Below are positions 23,302 through 34,365 of a stretch of 64,000 nucleotides of DNA, piece after piece. This DNA comes from Cladobotryum mycophilum (taxonomy: Eukaryota; Ascomycota; Sordariomycetes; Hypocreales; Hypocreaceae): NCBI GenBank assembly GCA_036429605.1, contig JAVFKD010000004.1:4030001-4094000 (forward strand), given 5' to 3'. A program made the translations under genes and the position numbers. Below the pieces are notes generated by a model. It did no database searches, had not been told where the DNA came from, and worked only from the letters and a program-made list of their open reading frames with translations. Every line of letters begins with the position of its first letter. The first letter of the stretch is position 1.

Positions 23302-23956
23302 ATGTTCTTCGACAAGATCTTGTTTGCCCTGCTGGCTGCAGCCACTGCTACGGCACTCCCCTACAATGGAGGTGATAAGGATGTCAAGGCCCCATTAACC
23401 GACCCTCGTCTCTGTGTTGATGGTGCACCTACAAAGAATGGCGATTATACCATCAACTACCAGAACCTGAACCTGCCCTCTGCCGACCAGGCGAATGCCT
23501 ACATTCTTGATCCGACCTGGGTAGTCCAACACGAGATGGGCGATTCCTCTGTACGTTATATACTACATTCTTAATGGCTAACATCCACTAACTAGTGCCA
23601 GCACTTTTCAACCGGAGCTTCCATGTTCCCTTGGGCAGAAAACAAGTGCCAGTACACATGTAACGCTATGGAGGGATGTGTCTCTTTTGTTGGATACCAA
23701 AGTAAGTCAACCGCCACATCTCCTTACTGCATATTGCTAATCGGTTTCCACCAAGCCCAAAACGCTACTCCTGACAACGGCGAAATCTTCTGCCACTTCT
23801 TCAAGGCGCTGTAAGAGATATCCTTTTTTATCCAAGTTTGATTGTAGCTAACAAACTGTCAGCATTGAGCTCAACAGCATCACATCACCAGTACCCAATA
23901 GTCCATACAAGATCACCCACGCGTACAATACGCTCTGCGATGCAAAGACTATCTGA
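23302..23956 (+). CDS. small secreted cysteine-containing protein
   Basis: Four exons: 23302-23550, 23596-23701, 23756-23810 and 23863-23956, with introns of 45-54 bp carrying CTAAC/CTAAT branch points. The product is 167 aa. The signal peptide MFFDKILFALLAAATATALP is followed by a mature chain with seven cysteines: LTDPRLCVDG, then CQHF, NKCQYTCNAMEGCVSFVGYQ, IFCHFF and a last TLCDAK near the C-terminus. The clustered CxxxC...CVSF spacing loosely recalls PAN/Apple-type segments of fungal secreted proteins, but I cannot assign a family. Size, signal peptide and Cys content fit a secreted effector-like or cell-surface protein. This is inference, and no toxic activity is implied. Confidence 0.8.
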
Positions 23957-24150
23957 TTTCCCCTATTCCCACCTCTAAAGAGCGATTTCTTGCCGATCAA
24001 GGATTGATAGGCATCTATACCCATAAAAGTCATCTGCGTTGATGCGTTAGAGCTTCTTTCATAGCCACTAGATAGAAAAAAACCAACCTCATTTCGAGCC
24101 CAGGATGATTCGTAATGTGTATTAAAAGCAGTTCCATTATAAGTCGCTGG

Positions 24151-24663
24151 CTAACCTGTCTTGGAATTTCCCAGTTCCTTTTCTAAAAGTTCCCTTGCTC
24201 TCCCCCACAGCTCGAGCTCCATATCCCGCTCAACCTTTGTGCCCCTGCTATTCAGCCATCCCACATCGAGATTGCCCACGGAACCCAATCCGTTTGGTTT
24301 GAGTGACGCCTTGCTTGTGCCACCTTTGTCTTGACGCGGCACATTGGTCAAATTAACGATGCCGGCCTCTTCTAAAGCCAAGATCTGACGTTTCATCCGA
24401 ACGTCGATGCTGTGCAAGGTATTGAGAAAAGTATCGGTTGCTGAGCGGAACGCTTCCTTTTGTGTTTCCGGATTTACTGAGGGGTTGGTGTCTTCTGAGG
24501 ATGCTGGTGTGGTGAGAGCGTTGAGGGCGGTGGCAGCATGTTGCATGAGCTGGACCATTGATTTGTCAATGGCATTGAGTTGATGAATGTTTTCTTCAAT
24601 GGTGAAGGGTTCATGAATCTGGGCGTTGTCATCGCCCATAGTGATGTCGCTTGGAGACGCCAT
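24151..24663 (-). CDS. MED11: Mediator complex subunit 11
   Basis: A single-exon frame of 170 aa. The N-terminal half (EPFTIEENIHQLNAIDKSMV, QLMQHAATALNAL) is the conserved Med11 helix. It is followed by a Thr/Ser/Pro linker and a second helix (FLNTLHSIDVRMKRQILALEEAG). Med11 is a head-module subunit that pairs with Med22 and helps Mediator recruit RNA polymerase II and TFIIH. The fungal C-terminal extension (KVERDMELELWGRARELLEK) is also present. The start is ATG 24663 (MASPSDIT). An in-frame ATG lies seven codons in (MGDDNAQ). It is convergent with the secreted-protein gene. Confidence 0.85.
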   Translation of the reverse strand: MASPSDITMGDDNAQIHEPFTIEENIHQLNAIDKSMVQLMQHAATALNALTTPASSEDTNPSVNPETQKEAFRSATDTFLNTLHSIDVRMKRQILALEEAGIVNLTNVPRQDKGGTSKASLKPNGLGSVGNLDVGWLNSRGTKVERDMELELWGRARELLEKELGNSKTG

Positions 24664-25597
24664 AGTGGCGGTTTGCTCAGTGCCACCTATGATGAAGTAC
24701 GAGGACTTTTCGGTGAGGTGTCAAAACCGAGTTATGTGTCACGGTTTGCGCAACTTCCAAGGGTTTCGAGGCACCTGCGAAGAAATAAGATAATCTATTT
24801 AGTATCATAAAAAGAGGAAATCAAGTTGCTTTTGAGTTGAAACTTGGCATATGAGGAGGAACGGATGAGATTAACGCGAGGTGATGTTGGGGAGGTCACT
24901 GTGAACTGCGTCTTAGCCTTCAGAGTTAGAACCAGTACCTGCATGAAGTGCGGGTCTGTGCATCTGATCGATCCACGAGCCTGTATTAGATACTCTGTAA
25001 AGTCTTTAGCATCATAGAATGCAGACATCCGATTGAGGAAACATTTTATTCTACATATTTATCATTTTTATAAAATAAAGTACAATAGCTATCTAACAGT
25101 GATTGCTTAATAAAAAAGATTTACCCTGTCGAGCATAAACGGGCCACAAAATCATGGACCGCTTAAACCTCGGCTATTCAAGTGTCCAACCCAGCCACAC
25201 GCGTCTTGTCCAGTTGGCAGTCATCAATGTTCGCTTTAGGTTCATTCATCGTCAAGGCCGGGTCGAGAAGCCTTTCTTCACCGACACCATCCAACTTCAT
25301 CTAGCTGACAACTTACGGGCTATCACGTTACTTGGAAGGCCAGATCTTATCCCATACATCGCCTTGGAAGGGATATTACATCGTCATCCAACATCACATG
25401 CGTACTCTGGCTAGCATCTCATCAGTTCGATCTTGAGCCTGGTCATCCTTTACATCAAGCGATTATAGGACAGGGGCTTATTCTGTATGAGTCCGGAAAC
25501 AGCCTGAGCTATCTGGATTGACACCACAACTTTTGTTTGAATCTGTCGAAACATCATCTGTTTTACGTTGTAACACTTCGTTTATCTGCCCGTCAAT
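24664..25597. other. divergent intergenic region
   Basis: It holds the promoters of MED11 (minus) and TAF5 (plus). An 86-codon open frame at 25154-25414 lacks any recognisable feature and is not called. Confidence 0.5.
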
Positions 25598-28406
25598 ATG
25601 TCAGCTCAGACGCCAGTCCAGAATGCTGGCCCTGCCACGACGTATGCAGGCCAGCCCGCGACATCGCCAGCCGGACCTCCAGCAAACACTGCAAACACTG
25701 CCGGTGTAGCAGGCGGTGCCATGTCCAACCAGAATCTCAATCAAATCGTAAGTATAGAATATGTCTAATTTCTGGTTGCGTCTCATGGGTGCTTTTATCT
25801 GGTCTTTTTCATCTTTTAAAGGCTAGGTTGTGTGCTTGGGGTAGTTCATCCTAAGGCTGCAAATAAGGGTGTGTGATTCACTCACCATGCCGTGCAATGC
25901 AGCTTTCCGCGCACCCCTTCCTCTCACCTTCATCTTGAGAGAAACAACATGAGAGCAAACACCCATGCATGACACACAACCCAGCTATTGACAGAAGCCA
26001 TGTCGCGGAACGGGGTGCCAGCTTTGCGACCTGATCAATATCATGTCAAGCACACCCCGAAAAGACATGCCCCCAATACCACCAGTGCGCCACGTGTTAA
26101 ACTTGCACATGTATTCCTTACCTCTTCTTGTTTTGCAGAATTATGATTATTCTTAGCCGTTCGGATCATCTGCTAATAGCTGCCATTCACAAGGTAACGG
26201 ATTATCTCCTCAAAAGGGGCTTCAATAGGACCGAAGAAGTTTTCCGTCAAGAATCGAAGCATCTCGGTACCGATGGCAAGCCCATTCAACAGCTGGCGAA
26301 CCTCGGACCCAAGAAGTATTCAAAAGCATTCAAGCTGCTCAGAGAGTGGGTTGAGAATAACCTAGACATCTACAAGGTTCGATAGTGCCCGTTCAAACAT
26401 CGTGTCTATTTACTAATTCTTGTCCAGTTTGAACTGTCCAAGCTTCTTTGGCCAACCTTTGTGTATTCATTCGTTGACTTGGTTGGGCATGGGTATGCGG
26501 AAGAGGCCAAGCTGTATCTCAAGGAAATTGGTCAGCACTTTCACTCTTCTCACGCAGACGACCTCAAAGTCTTTGCGACAATCACCCTTCCACAGCACAT
26601 TACAGAAAATTCGGTCACCAAGCTTTACAAGGAAAACAAGTACCGCATTCCCCTAAATCAGCATGCTACCGGCGATCTCTTCAATTTCCTGGAGCGAGAA
26701 TCCGAACAAGGAGGTTCCGTCATTCGCCAACTTCTAGTCACCTACTGCCAAATCGATTCAACCGCTCGGGGACCCATTACGCCCTTTAGTTTCGAAGCCG
26801 TCTTTCGCAGGGCGAAGAATTTGGATATCGAAGATATTGATGCCAAGGAAGGAATTCCTGGTGTGAATATCGGATTGTCAAATAAGGATGTCCTAGATCC
26901 CGCGGCACCCCTCTCGCTTGGGCCTTTGCCCATGGATGCCGATCTACGAGACGATATTCGAGCCGAGATTGAGGAAGAAGAACGCCGCAATCCTCCACAA
27001 CCTGGAGGACCAAGCTTGATGGACGAGCTTGACCAGAAGATCAAGAGGGAGGATAGTGCTGATGCTCCAACGAGAGCTGACTTGCCATTACCTCCGTCCA
27101 GGCCTCGGGATATCATGCTCGAAATGCAGAAGTTGAGAGAGAACCGAGACCGATTTAAGATTGATGGACGAACGGGCGGCGTTGGTGTCCCAATCAGTGC
27201 ATGCATGTTTACGTTTCACAATACCTTTGGAAGGTGAGTTATCTAGTGCACATAACATGATACTTGACTAACTCTTAGCAGCGTCTCTTGCATGGAATTT
27301 TCCGACGATGGCCAGCTCGCAGCTGTCGGTACTACTGAGTCGTATATCCGTGTCTGGTCTCTCGACGGTAAGGCACTTCCTAGCATGAATGCTCACGAGA
27401 AAGGTGCCAAGTTCAATAGTCGGAAACTGATTGGACACTCTGGTCCCGTTTTTGACATTTCCTTTTCCGACTCTGCGTCCGGACCACCACAGAGACTCTT
27501 TGGTGATGAAGGTCGCCAGAATCCTGCCATGGATGGTAGACCCAAGCTGCTGCTATCATGTTCTGCAGATGGGCAAGTCCGACTTTGGTCCTTGGAATCA
27601 TGGAGCTGCTTATGCGTCTACAAGTCTCACGATGGTCCTGTTTTCAGGGCGCAATGGGGCCCTCATGGACACTATTTCTTGAGTGGTGGATATGATAAGG
27701 CCGTTCGAGTTTGGATGCAAGATCATGCTTCGCCGCAGCGGCTACTGGTTGGGCATGATACATCCGTTTCAGCAATTGCATGGCATCCAAATGGTATTTA
27801 CGTCTTTTCTGCATCAGACGAAACAGACAAGTCAATCCGCATGTGGTCGGTGGTAACTGGAGCCTGCGTTCGAGTCTTCACCGGCCACACCGATCATGTC
27901 ACTGCTTTGGAGTGTGCCCCGAACGGCAAGATTCTGGCCAGTGCCGACTGTGCTGGAAACATTTTCTTCTGGGATCTTATCAAGGGTACTCGCATCAAGC
28001 GGTCTCGCGGTCACGGTAAAGGGGGATTTGGTCACTTAGCTTCAGTGTTGAGTCTAATGTTCTTGCATCCGGCGGCCAAGACGGCACTGTACGACTATGG
28101 GATGTCGAATCGCCAGTTGATCCTCAGAAAGCTGCTCAGCAAGCTGGTCTTGAGGCCGCAGCTGCTGGCGGGGATAGCACTGCTATCGGTGGGGCATCCG
28201 GGGAGGCGTCACGGATTACTGCCAGCACGGCGGGACAGTCCACGGCTACCGGCCCCGCTCCAGGGACCAAAAAGAAGAATAAGGAAGTCATGATCACTCC
28301 GGACCAGATTAGCGCATTCCCTACGAAGAAGACGCCCGTAATGAGGGTCAAGTTTACACGAATGAACCTCGTCATCTCAGGTGGATGCTATGACCCCGAG
28401 CGATAG
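25598..28406 (+). CDS. TAF5: TFIID/SAGA subunit TAF5
   Basis: Four exons: 25598-25747, 26194-26376, 26428-27233 and 27282-28406. The product is about 754 aa. The N-terminus is Ala/Pro-rich, then a LisH motif (LNQIVTDYLLKRGFNRTEEV, residues about 47-71), the TAF5 NTD2 helical domain (FELSKLLWPTFVYSFVDLV, about 90-240), an acidic linker, and a C-terminal WD40 propeller from about residue 380 (repeats ending VRLWSLE, VRVWMQD, IRMWSVV and FFWDLI). It ends MNLVISGGCYDPER. TAF5 scaffolds TFIID and is shared with SAGA. The frame breaks at G5 28021-28025: before it the protein reads RSRGHGKGG, and one base over it resumes WSLSFSVESNVLASGGQDG. One extra G restores a perfect WD repeat. Because TAF5 is normally essential, a consensus error is more likely than a null allele. 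The first intron, 446 bp, is unusually long for this window. Confidence 0.93.
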
Positions 28407-28993
28407 GATGATTGGGGATTGGCAGACGCAGGGACAGTGGCATTTAACGGGTCCAACAATAGGAGGATGCGTCCGGGACCCAAAATCTAATGGATACAAC
28501 GGAGTTATGGCTCAAAACTGGAAGGGAATGCCCCTTGATTCTTCTTTGGCGGCGTTGGTGGAGTGCCCACAGCCCAATTAGTGGGCTAAGCTTTGCGGTA
28601 TGGCTGGATGTATTTTTTATTTCAACTATAGGGGACTCTGAATAGAATAGCAAAATGATAAACAGCATTGGAGTTTGAAGTGAGGTGATTTTGTCTCTCA
28701 TATTGAGCCTCTCATATTGAGCATATTGATACATACCAGGTACTTAAAGCTCGAGCTTGGTGTTGTAGTTGGTGTAAGCATATGGGCAGTGAGGCGGCAG
28801 ATCCGCCCAGGCTCAAGTGGGGCTCCGCGATGCTGGCCAGTGCCGGCACCTACGCAACAACTGACGTTAGCTATTGCTATCCATACATGCAAGCTACCTA
28901 CACCTCGTCTGCCTGCTGCCATCAGCCTCTACGCATCGCAATTGTCTCCCTCTACTGCTACGACAATTCACCAAGGGCAGGATAATCGCAGTC
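28407..28993. other. intergenic between TAF5 and VPS5
   Basis: It contains the TAF5 3' flank and the VPS5 promoter and leader. No separate gene was recognised. Confidence 0.5.
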
Positions 28994-30805
28994 ATGGACG
29001 TCGAAGAGTCACCATGGGCTGACTCAAGCCAAGCATCTTCCCAACAGCCGCCATCCCAAAACGATTCCGCCGTCCCCCCGCCATCAACATCCCAGGCCTC
29101 TGGGTCGTCCGCGCCTCGCCCATCCCGCGCGCCTCGTCGCATCATAGCCCAACCCACCCGCCTCGAAGCTGTTGAGGATCCCCTGGGTCCTTTGAGCGCA
29201 TCGCCTAGCCAGGATGCCACGTCGCAGGACTCCCCGCCAGCGCCTCCTCACAAGGAGCAGATGGTGATTCGCACAACAATGCAGCCGTCCGCGCAGCAGC
29301 AGCAACAGGCGAGAAGGCAGGCGGATCCGCATCAAATTGATGACGATGAGCTTGAGGGGCCGAGGGGACCGAGAGTACCACCGCCGGTGGATGCTGCGAG
29401 GCCGAGTAGTGTGAGAAGTAGCACGCAGCCAAGCGTGAGTGTGGAAGAGGCTGCAAAGCCAACTTTCCACATTACGGTTGGAGATCCGGTCAAGATTGGC
29501 GATCTGACGAGCTCACATATTGTCTATTCCGTGCGGACCAAAGTCAGTGCCTCGAATTCATATCATACCTACATGCAGACCCTACAAGTAGCTAACGAGT
29601 ACGATTGATACAGACTACCTCTCGAGCATATAAGCAGTCCGAGTTCGAGGTCAAGCGCCGTTACCGTGACTTTCTCTGGCTCTACACTACACTACATGGA
29701 AACAATCCCGGATATGTCGTCCCTCCCCCTCCAGAGAAGCAGGCCGTCGGTCGCTTTGACAGCAACTTTGTCGAAAGCCGGAGAGCCGCGCTGGAAAAGA
29801 TGCTCAACAAGACAGCTGCGCACCCTGTGCTACAACATGATGCGGATCTCAAGCTCTTCCTGGAAAGCGAGGCGTTCAACGTCGACATCAAGCACAAGGA
29901 GCGAAGAGAGCCGCTGCCAACCGAGAGCAAAGGTGTGCTAGGGTCCCTCGGTATTAACGTAGGAGGAGGAAGCAAGTTTGTGGAGCAGGACGATTGGTTC
30001 CATGATCGCAAGGTTTACCTCGATGCATTGGAGAACCAACTCAAGGGCCTGCTGAAAGCGATGGAGACAATGGTCGGCCAGCGGAAAATGATGGCCGAGG
30101 CAGCTGCGGACTTTTCAGCTTCACTTCATGCGCTATCTACTGTCGAGCTATCCCCCACGCTGTCGGGGCCTCTTGATGCACTATCAGACCTCCAGCTTAC
30201 CATTCGCGATGTGTACGATCGTCAGGCTCAACAAGATGTCCTGACCTTTGGAATCATCATTGAGGAGTACATCCGTCTTATTGGCTCGATCAAGTTGGCA
30301 TTCACCCAGCGACAAAAGGGCTTTTATGCATGGCACTCGGCCGAGTCAGAACTTCAGAAGAAGAAGACTACACAGGACAAGCTACTGCGTCAAGGAAAGA
30401 GTCAGCAAGATCGTTTGAATCAGATGAACGCCGAGGTTGGAGAGGCAGAGAAGAAGGTCCACCAAGCCCGCCTGCTTTTTGAGGAGATGGGCAGGTCTAT
30501 GAAGGCTGAACTGGACCGCTTCGAGAAGGAAAAGGTGGAGGATTTCAAGAGCGGAGTTGAGACATTCTTGGAGGGTGCGGTTGAAGCGCAAAAGGAGGTG
30601 AGTGCATTGAGTCTGGATCCGTGATGGTTATTATTTGCTAACAATATCACCTTAGCTAATTGAGAAGTGGGAGACGTTCCTGATGCAGCTGGACGCTCAG
30701 GATGATGAGTCGGCCTTCTACAAGCCGCCCATCTACAACACCAAGCCCCCTGGCAATACGGTCATTGATCGTGCCAGAGCGACGATAAATGATGACTCGG
30801 ACTAA
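28994..30805 (+). CDS. VPS5: sorting nexin Vps5 (retromer PX-BAR subunit)
   Basis: Three exons: 28994-29542, 29614-30597 and 30656-30805. Both introns are phase 0 with CTAAC branches. The product is 560 aa. The first about 150 residues are disordered (Ser/Pro/Gln-rich, including a QQQQQ run). A PX domain follows at about 155-275 (FHITVGDPVKIGD, then the phosphoinositide-binding RRYRDFLWLY and VVPPPPEKQ). A Vps5-type BAR domain covers about 305-545 (DWFHDRKVYLDALENQLKGL, FTQRQKGFYAWHSAESELQK). Vps5 dimerises with Vps17 on endosomes to tubulate membranes for retromer-dependent retrieval to the Golgi. Start: ATG 28994 (MDVEESPWAD), the conserved fungal N-terminus; upstream in-frame codons from 28874 are leader. 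It converges with the bL31m gene. Confidence 0.93.
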
Positions 30806-31130
30806 ATGATTGGGGAAACGTGCTGAACCAGTTACCGGCGTTGGTTGGGTCAACTTTGTAGCAGGCAGGTAATTGAACAGGAACAAATGTGTGCTGTAAC
30901 TTGCAAACTTTTCGGAGATGCGTCCGTTTATTTTTATATCATACAAGCCGAAAGGGCTTTTAAGTTGCTGTACGTATATATGAACATGAAAAATCCATCC
31001 ATCCATCAATCCCACATCTCTATGCCGTCAGGTTCCCCATTTTCAAGAAACTCGTACATGCCGATATTGTCGGCGTTCTTTTTGTCCCAATCCAGATCCC
31101 CACCCCCGCGCCCCCAAAATCGTAAAATCA

Positions 31131-31618
31131 TTACTTTCTTCTTACGGCCGCCTTCTTGGGCCCAGAATCCTTCAGTGCGCTGGTATCCTGTGGCGCAAAC
31201 TCGGCCAGCAAATCGGCAAACCCGTCATCCACGGCAACGCTCTCGCCCGTCTCCTCGTCCTGCGCGGCAGCGTCGTAGCCACGGCCGAAACGCTCTCTGA
31301 AGGCGGCGAGCTTACCGGCCTCGTCAAGCTCTACGTTGCGAAGAGACTTCTCGCTGGGCTGCCACAGGAGGGTGTTGCGGGTGTCCTTTGCGGCGCGGTA
31401 GAGCGGCAGGGGGAGGTCGTGCGGGCGGTGAAGGTAGAGCCGTCGGAGAGCTGGATGAGCTGGGTGAAGGTGTAGGGCCGCCGAGGGCGGTGAATGTAGG
31501 TCGCATGACGGATCTGCGTCCGGACCTGGAAGTGGACTGGGGAGAGGGAGGTTGTGGTTGTGGAAGCGGAGATTCGGGTGGGCGTGAGGACCGCAGGCAG
31601 GGCGGGGAGTTTCCCCAT
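31131..31618 (-). CDS. mitochondrial large-subunit ribosomal protein bL31m
   Basis: The product is about 162 aa on one exon. The N-terminus (MGKLPALPAVLTPTRISAST) is a basic, Ser/Thr-rich mitochondrial presequence. The core is RHATYIHRPRRPYTFTQLIQ, followed by LSDGSTFT, then LWQPSEKSLRNVELDEAGKL and AAFRERFGRG. This is the pattern of fungal mitochondrial L31 (yeast Mrpl36-type), a structural protein of the mitoribosome large subunit. The frame breaks at a run of five G (31409-31413, plus strand; C on the coding strand) between RTTSP and PLYRAAKDTRN. One additional base joins the two halves exactly as in relatives. It ends at TAA 31131 with a basic tail. It is divergent from the flavin reductase gene 456 bp away. 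Confidence 0.82.
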
Positions 31619-32074
31619 TGTGTGTCTGTCTCGTTTTGATTATTGGCGTATTAAGTAAGGAGCGTAGAGGGTTTTTTCAATTGCGATTATATAGTTGGAG
31701 AAGAAAATGATTGTCTTGACCGCCAGTGATTGTTTAGAGGTTGGACATTGGGTTGGCGATGTTCGATTGGGAATCAAGTCACCTTGTCGTTTGTTCGTTC
31801 GTTCGCATAGACGTCGCAAAATTTACCCGCCCACCTTTAGCTCGATTCGGGAATTGTCGCGCACCTTCAAGAGTTGTTATCGATAAGAGAATTCGATGGC
31901 CGCTTGCTTGTGAGTGTGACGGCACTTTCAAGGCTTTACTTACCCATTGCAGAACGAAGTCCCATGCTCGAAATTGCGTTATTCGCCCAATTGAACCGAT
32001 TTATGCTCGAAAATTCGGGAAATTACTACGATTGGCGACGACGACTAACTACATGATTGTTTTTATGAGACTCG
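31619..32074. promoter_or_regulatory. shared promoter region, bL31m / flavin reductase
   Basis: This 456-bp gap separates two divergent genes whose products are both probably mitochondrial, so it must hold both promoters. No specific operator was recognised. Short plus-strand frames inside have no features. Confidence 0.4.
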
Positions 32075-33022
32075 ATGAGATACAGTAGAGCGGTGCGACT
32101 TGTGTCGCATGGGAGCTTCGGCGCATGGCGGAGTGTCTTGGGCAATTTGGAGGTTTTGCAGTCACGATGTGCGCCGAGGAGAGGGTTCTGTTTAATGAGG
32201 TTGATGAGGGGGATCCATGATGCTGTTGGGCATGCTTTAGCTTTGGGGGAATTTGTCACTGGAGTTCGGCCCTCTACGACACAGTCGCAAGCAAGATCCT
32301 GGGCGCAACCCACATCAATACGAGATCTTCGATGTAAGTTGTCCATAGACAGTTGTCTTTTACCACTTCTAATAGTGTTAGATGGATCTTCGAAAGGCTT
32401 TCAAACAACAAGTTCCTCCTCACGATATACACCCTCTTCGACACCACCAACCGTCGACCCTATGTCCCCCGCTACACTCCCCGAACAAGTACGATCCGTG
32501 ATGCGCCTACTCCCAAATCCGATTGTCGTGTGTACTTCAACCCACGGAGACACACCTAGAGGAATGACCATGTCCTCGTTTACATCCCTTACCCTTTCAC
32601 CGATACCGTTACTATCATTCAACATTGCGACACCAAGTCGAACCTTGGACGCTATAAAGGAGAGCCGCCACTTTAATATCCACATAATGGCCGGAGACGC
32701 AAGTGGCGTTGCGGTGGCAGACCGTTTTACACGAGGGAACTCGGAGGATGTGTTTAATGGGCTGGAATACGTTGCAAGAGGATCTGGGGAAACAACAGAT
32801 ACACCTCAAGTCCCTCTCTTGAGAGATGATGGGGTATTATATGCACTACGGTGTAGGCTTTTGCCTGACGAACCGACGAGGGGATTGATAAAAGTAAGGG
32901 ACCATGTTATTGTCGTGGGTGAGGTGTTGGAAGTGATACCCGGGAGCTGTGAGAAGGAGTTTGGGCTGGCTTACGCGGATAGAAAGTACCGGCAGGTTGG
33001 AGGGGTTATAGACAGGGTTTGA
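32075..33022 (+). CDS. flavin reductase-like FMN-binding protein, probably mitochondrial
   Basis: Exons 32075-32333 and 32382-33022 flank a 48-bp phase-1 intron (GTAAGT donor, TTAG acceptor). The intron length is a multiple of three and open, so an unspliced reading would add 16 residues. The product is about 299 aa. Residues after about 125 form a flavin-reductase-like split-barrel: EQVRSVMRLLPNPIVVCTS, TPRGMTMSSFTSLTLSPIPL, LLSFNIATPSRTLDAI, FNIHIM, then DHVIVVGEVLEV and a C-terminal YADRKYRQVGG. The GMTMSSFTSLT stretch is the usual FMN phosphate-binding segment. Such proteins reduce FMN with NAD(P)H or supply oxygenases. The Arg/Ser-rich N-terminus resembles a mitochondrial presequence. 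The start is uncertain: several in-frame ATGs lie between 32075 and 32210. Confidence 0.8.
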   Translation: MRYSRAVRLVSHGSFGAWRSVLGNLEVLQSRCAPRRGFCLMRLMRGIHDAVGHALALGEFVTGVRPSTTQSQARSWAQPTSIRDLRCKLSIDSCLLPLLIVLDGSSKGFQTTSSSSRYTPSSTPPTVDPMSPATLPEQVRSVMRLLPNPIVVCTSTHGDTPRGMTMSSFTSLTLSPIPLLSFNIATPSRTLDAIKESRHFNIHIMAGDASGVAVADRFTRGNSEDVFNGLEYVARGSGETTDTPQVPLLRDDGVLYALRCRLLPDEPTRGLIKVRDHVIVVGEVLEVIPGSCEKEFGLAYADRKYRQVGGVIDRV

Positions 33023-33841
33023 AAAAGATGCATGGTTCATATAAAAGCATTGGTATGGGATATAGATCATATAGAGTGTAGGTTATGGGAATGTGGGATT
33101 GTACGATGGGAAGAAGAGTGTTGTGTCACTAGGCGAGAAAAGAGTCCATCTTTACCTGGTCTGTCTGGCTATGGTTACTATTGTTGCAGGGATATTCTTC
33201 CACTCCTTCAAAGTTACCTAAATTCACTGGATCTAGATTTCTCTTTGTTCCCGACTAGAGAACGGCCCTTTTAACATCCATGTAAAGGGCAAACACGGAA
33301 TTGTTTGCCTTTTGGAGTCTCAGTACGACAAGCCACCAGTGTAAAGGGTAGATTATAGGGTGGCGTGCTAGAGTTTCAGCTTCGGCGGTTACTGGTTACA
33401 TGGCGGTTATTCACATGTACATACATCTATCCTGGTGAAGTAAGAAAGTTACTATACTGAACATCATTTCACCCGTTTGCAAACCCAACGTCGAAGCGAT
33501 CCCCGTATCGTTGGGCGGCAACTTACTAGAACAAAGAGCCGCATCGCATAGTGGCGTGGGCGAACGAGGCAAAAAAAGGTGGGATGTCAGAACTTTTGCC
33601 GATAAGATAAGAGGTTTTTTTAGGCGGGACCCCTGCGCGTTACACTCAGAAGCTCCAAGTGGCTCAGACTGCGCGCTGGCCACTGCACAGCTGCCCAGCC
33701 CATCTGGAGGGGGAGGACATGGGGCGGGATCCTTTTCGGTTTTTCCCTCCCCTCCTTTGGTCTCAGCCTTGTCTGTGAAGAAGATTCCAGCATACCTACC
33801 TAGTTGGAGGGGGTGGGCAGTGAATGCAACCCAACATACAA

Positions 33842-33842
<1 letters not shown>

Positions 33843-33872
<30 letters not shown>
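33843..33872. repeat. (GA)n microsatellite
   Basis: A nearly perfect GA dinucleotide run of about 15 units lies about 1.1 kb upstream of HSP90. Confidence 0.9.
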
Positions 33873-33874
<2 letters not shown>

Positions 33875-34169
33875 AAGCAAGGGAACAACAAAGACGAAAA
33901 AGACAAAGAACCGTGACACAATGCATACATAAATCAGATAACAAAACAGGAATTAATTAACTCGCGTACCACAATTGGGATCCCAAAACTTCCCCTCACT
34001 TGAAATTATGGGGCTATAAAAGAAAAGTTCGATGAGGATGGAAAGAAAAAAAGAGGCAACGGAATCTCGCAGAAACTCTGCTTGCTGCTGTGTTGTTGAC
34101 TCTTTTCCCACTTCAGCGGTGTGGGGTTAAAACTCGCGAGGGGAACCTGGAAAAGGATGGAAGCCTCCC

Positions 34170-34365
34170 TCTCCTCCCCTCCCCTCCCCTCCCCCCTTCA
34201 GCGCTGAGGGGAACGAGTTTTCAGCGGGCAAGATGCCTTTCACACTCGCTGTAACAAAAAAAAGCGGGTTCAGGCTGCCTTGCACCGCCCGGCTCCAGGC
34301 CAAGTTACAGCACGTTGTGTCTAGAAGGCTCCAGCGCCCACCAGCGCACCCCAGCCAATCAGCGG
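34170..34365 (+). promoter_or_regulatory. candidate HSP90 stress-promoter elements
   Basis: Several CCCCT motifs (the stress-response element core) lie at 34170-34197 and an AGGGG just after 34205. TGTCT-AGAAG-GCTCC at 34318-34332 has three adjacent 5-bp units matching an inverted-GAA heat-shock element at about 7 of 9 core positions. A CCAAT box (AGCCAATCAG) is at 34353-34362. These sit 590-790 bp upstream of the HSP90 start codon. The motifs are seen in the sequence; their function is inferred. Confidence 0.35.

Noticed and set aside
25154..25414. 86-codon frame between MED11 and TAF5
   Set aside because: It has some protein-like text but lies in a shared promoter region, with no recognisable motif.
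32334..32381. Reading the flavin reductase without an intron
   Set aside because: The 48-bp segment is open and in frame, but it has a perfect GTAAGT donor and TTAG acceptor, so splicing is preferred; not excluded.
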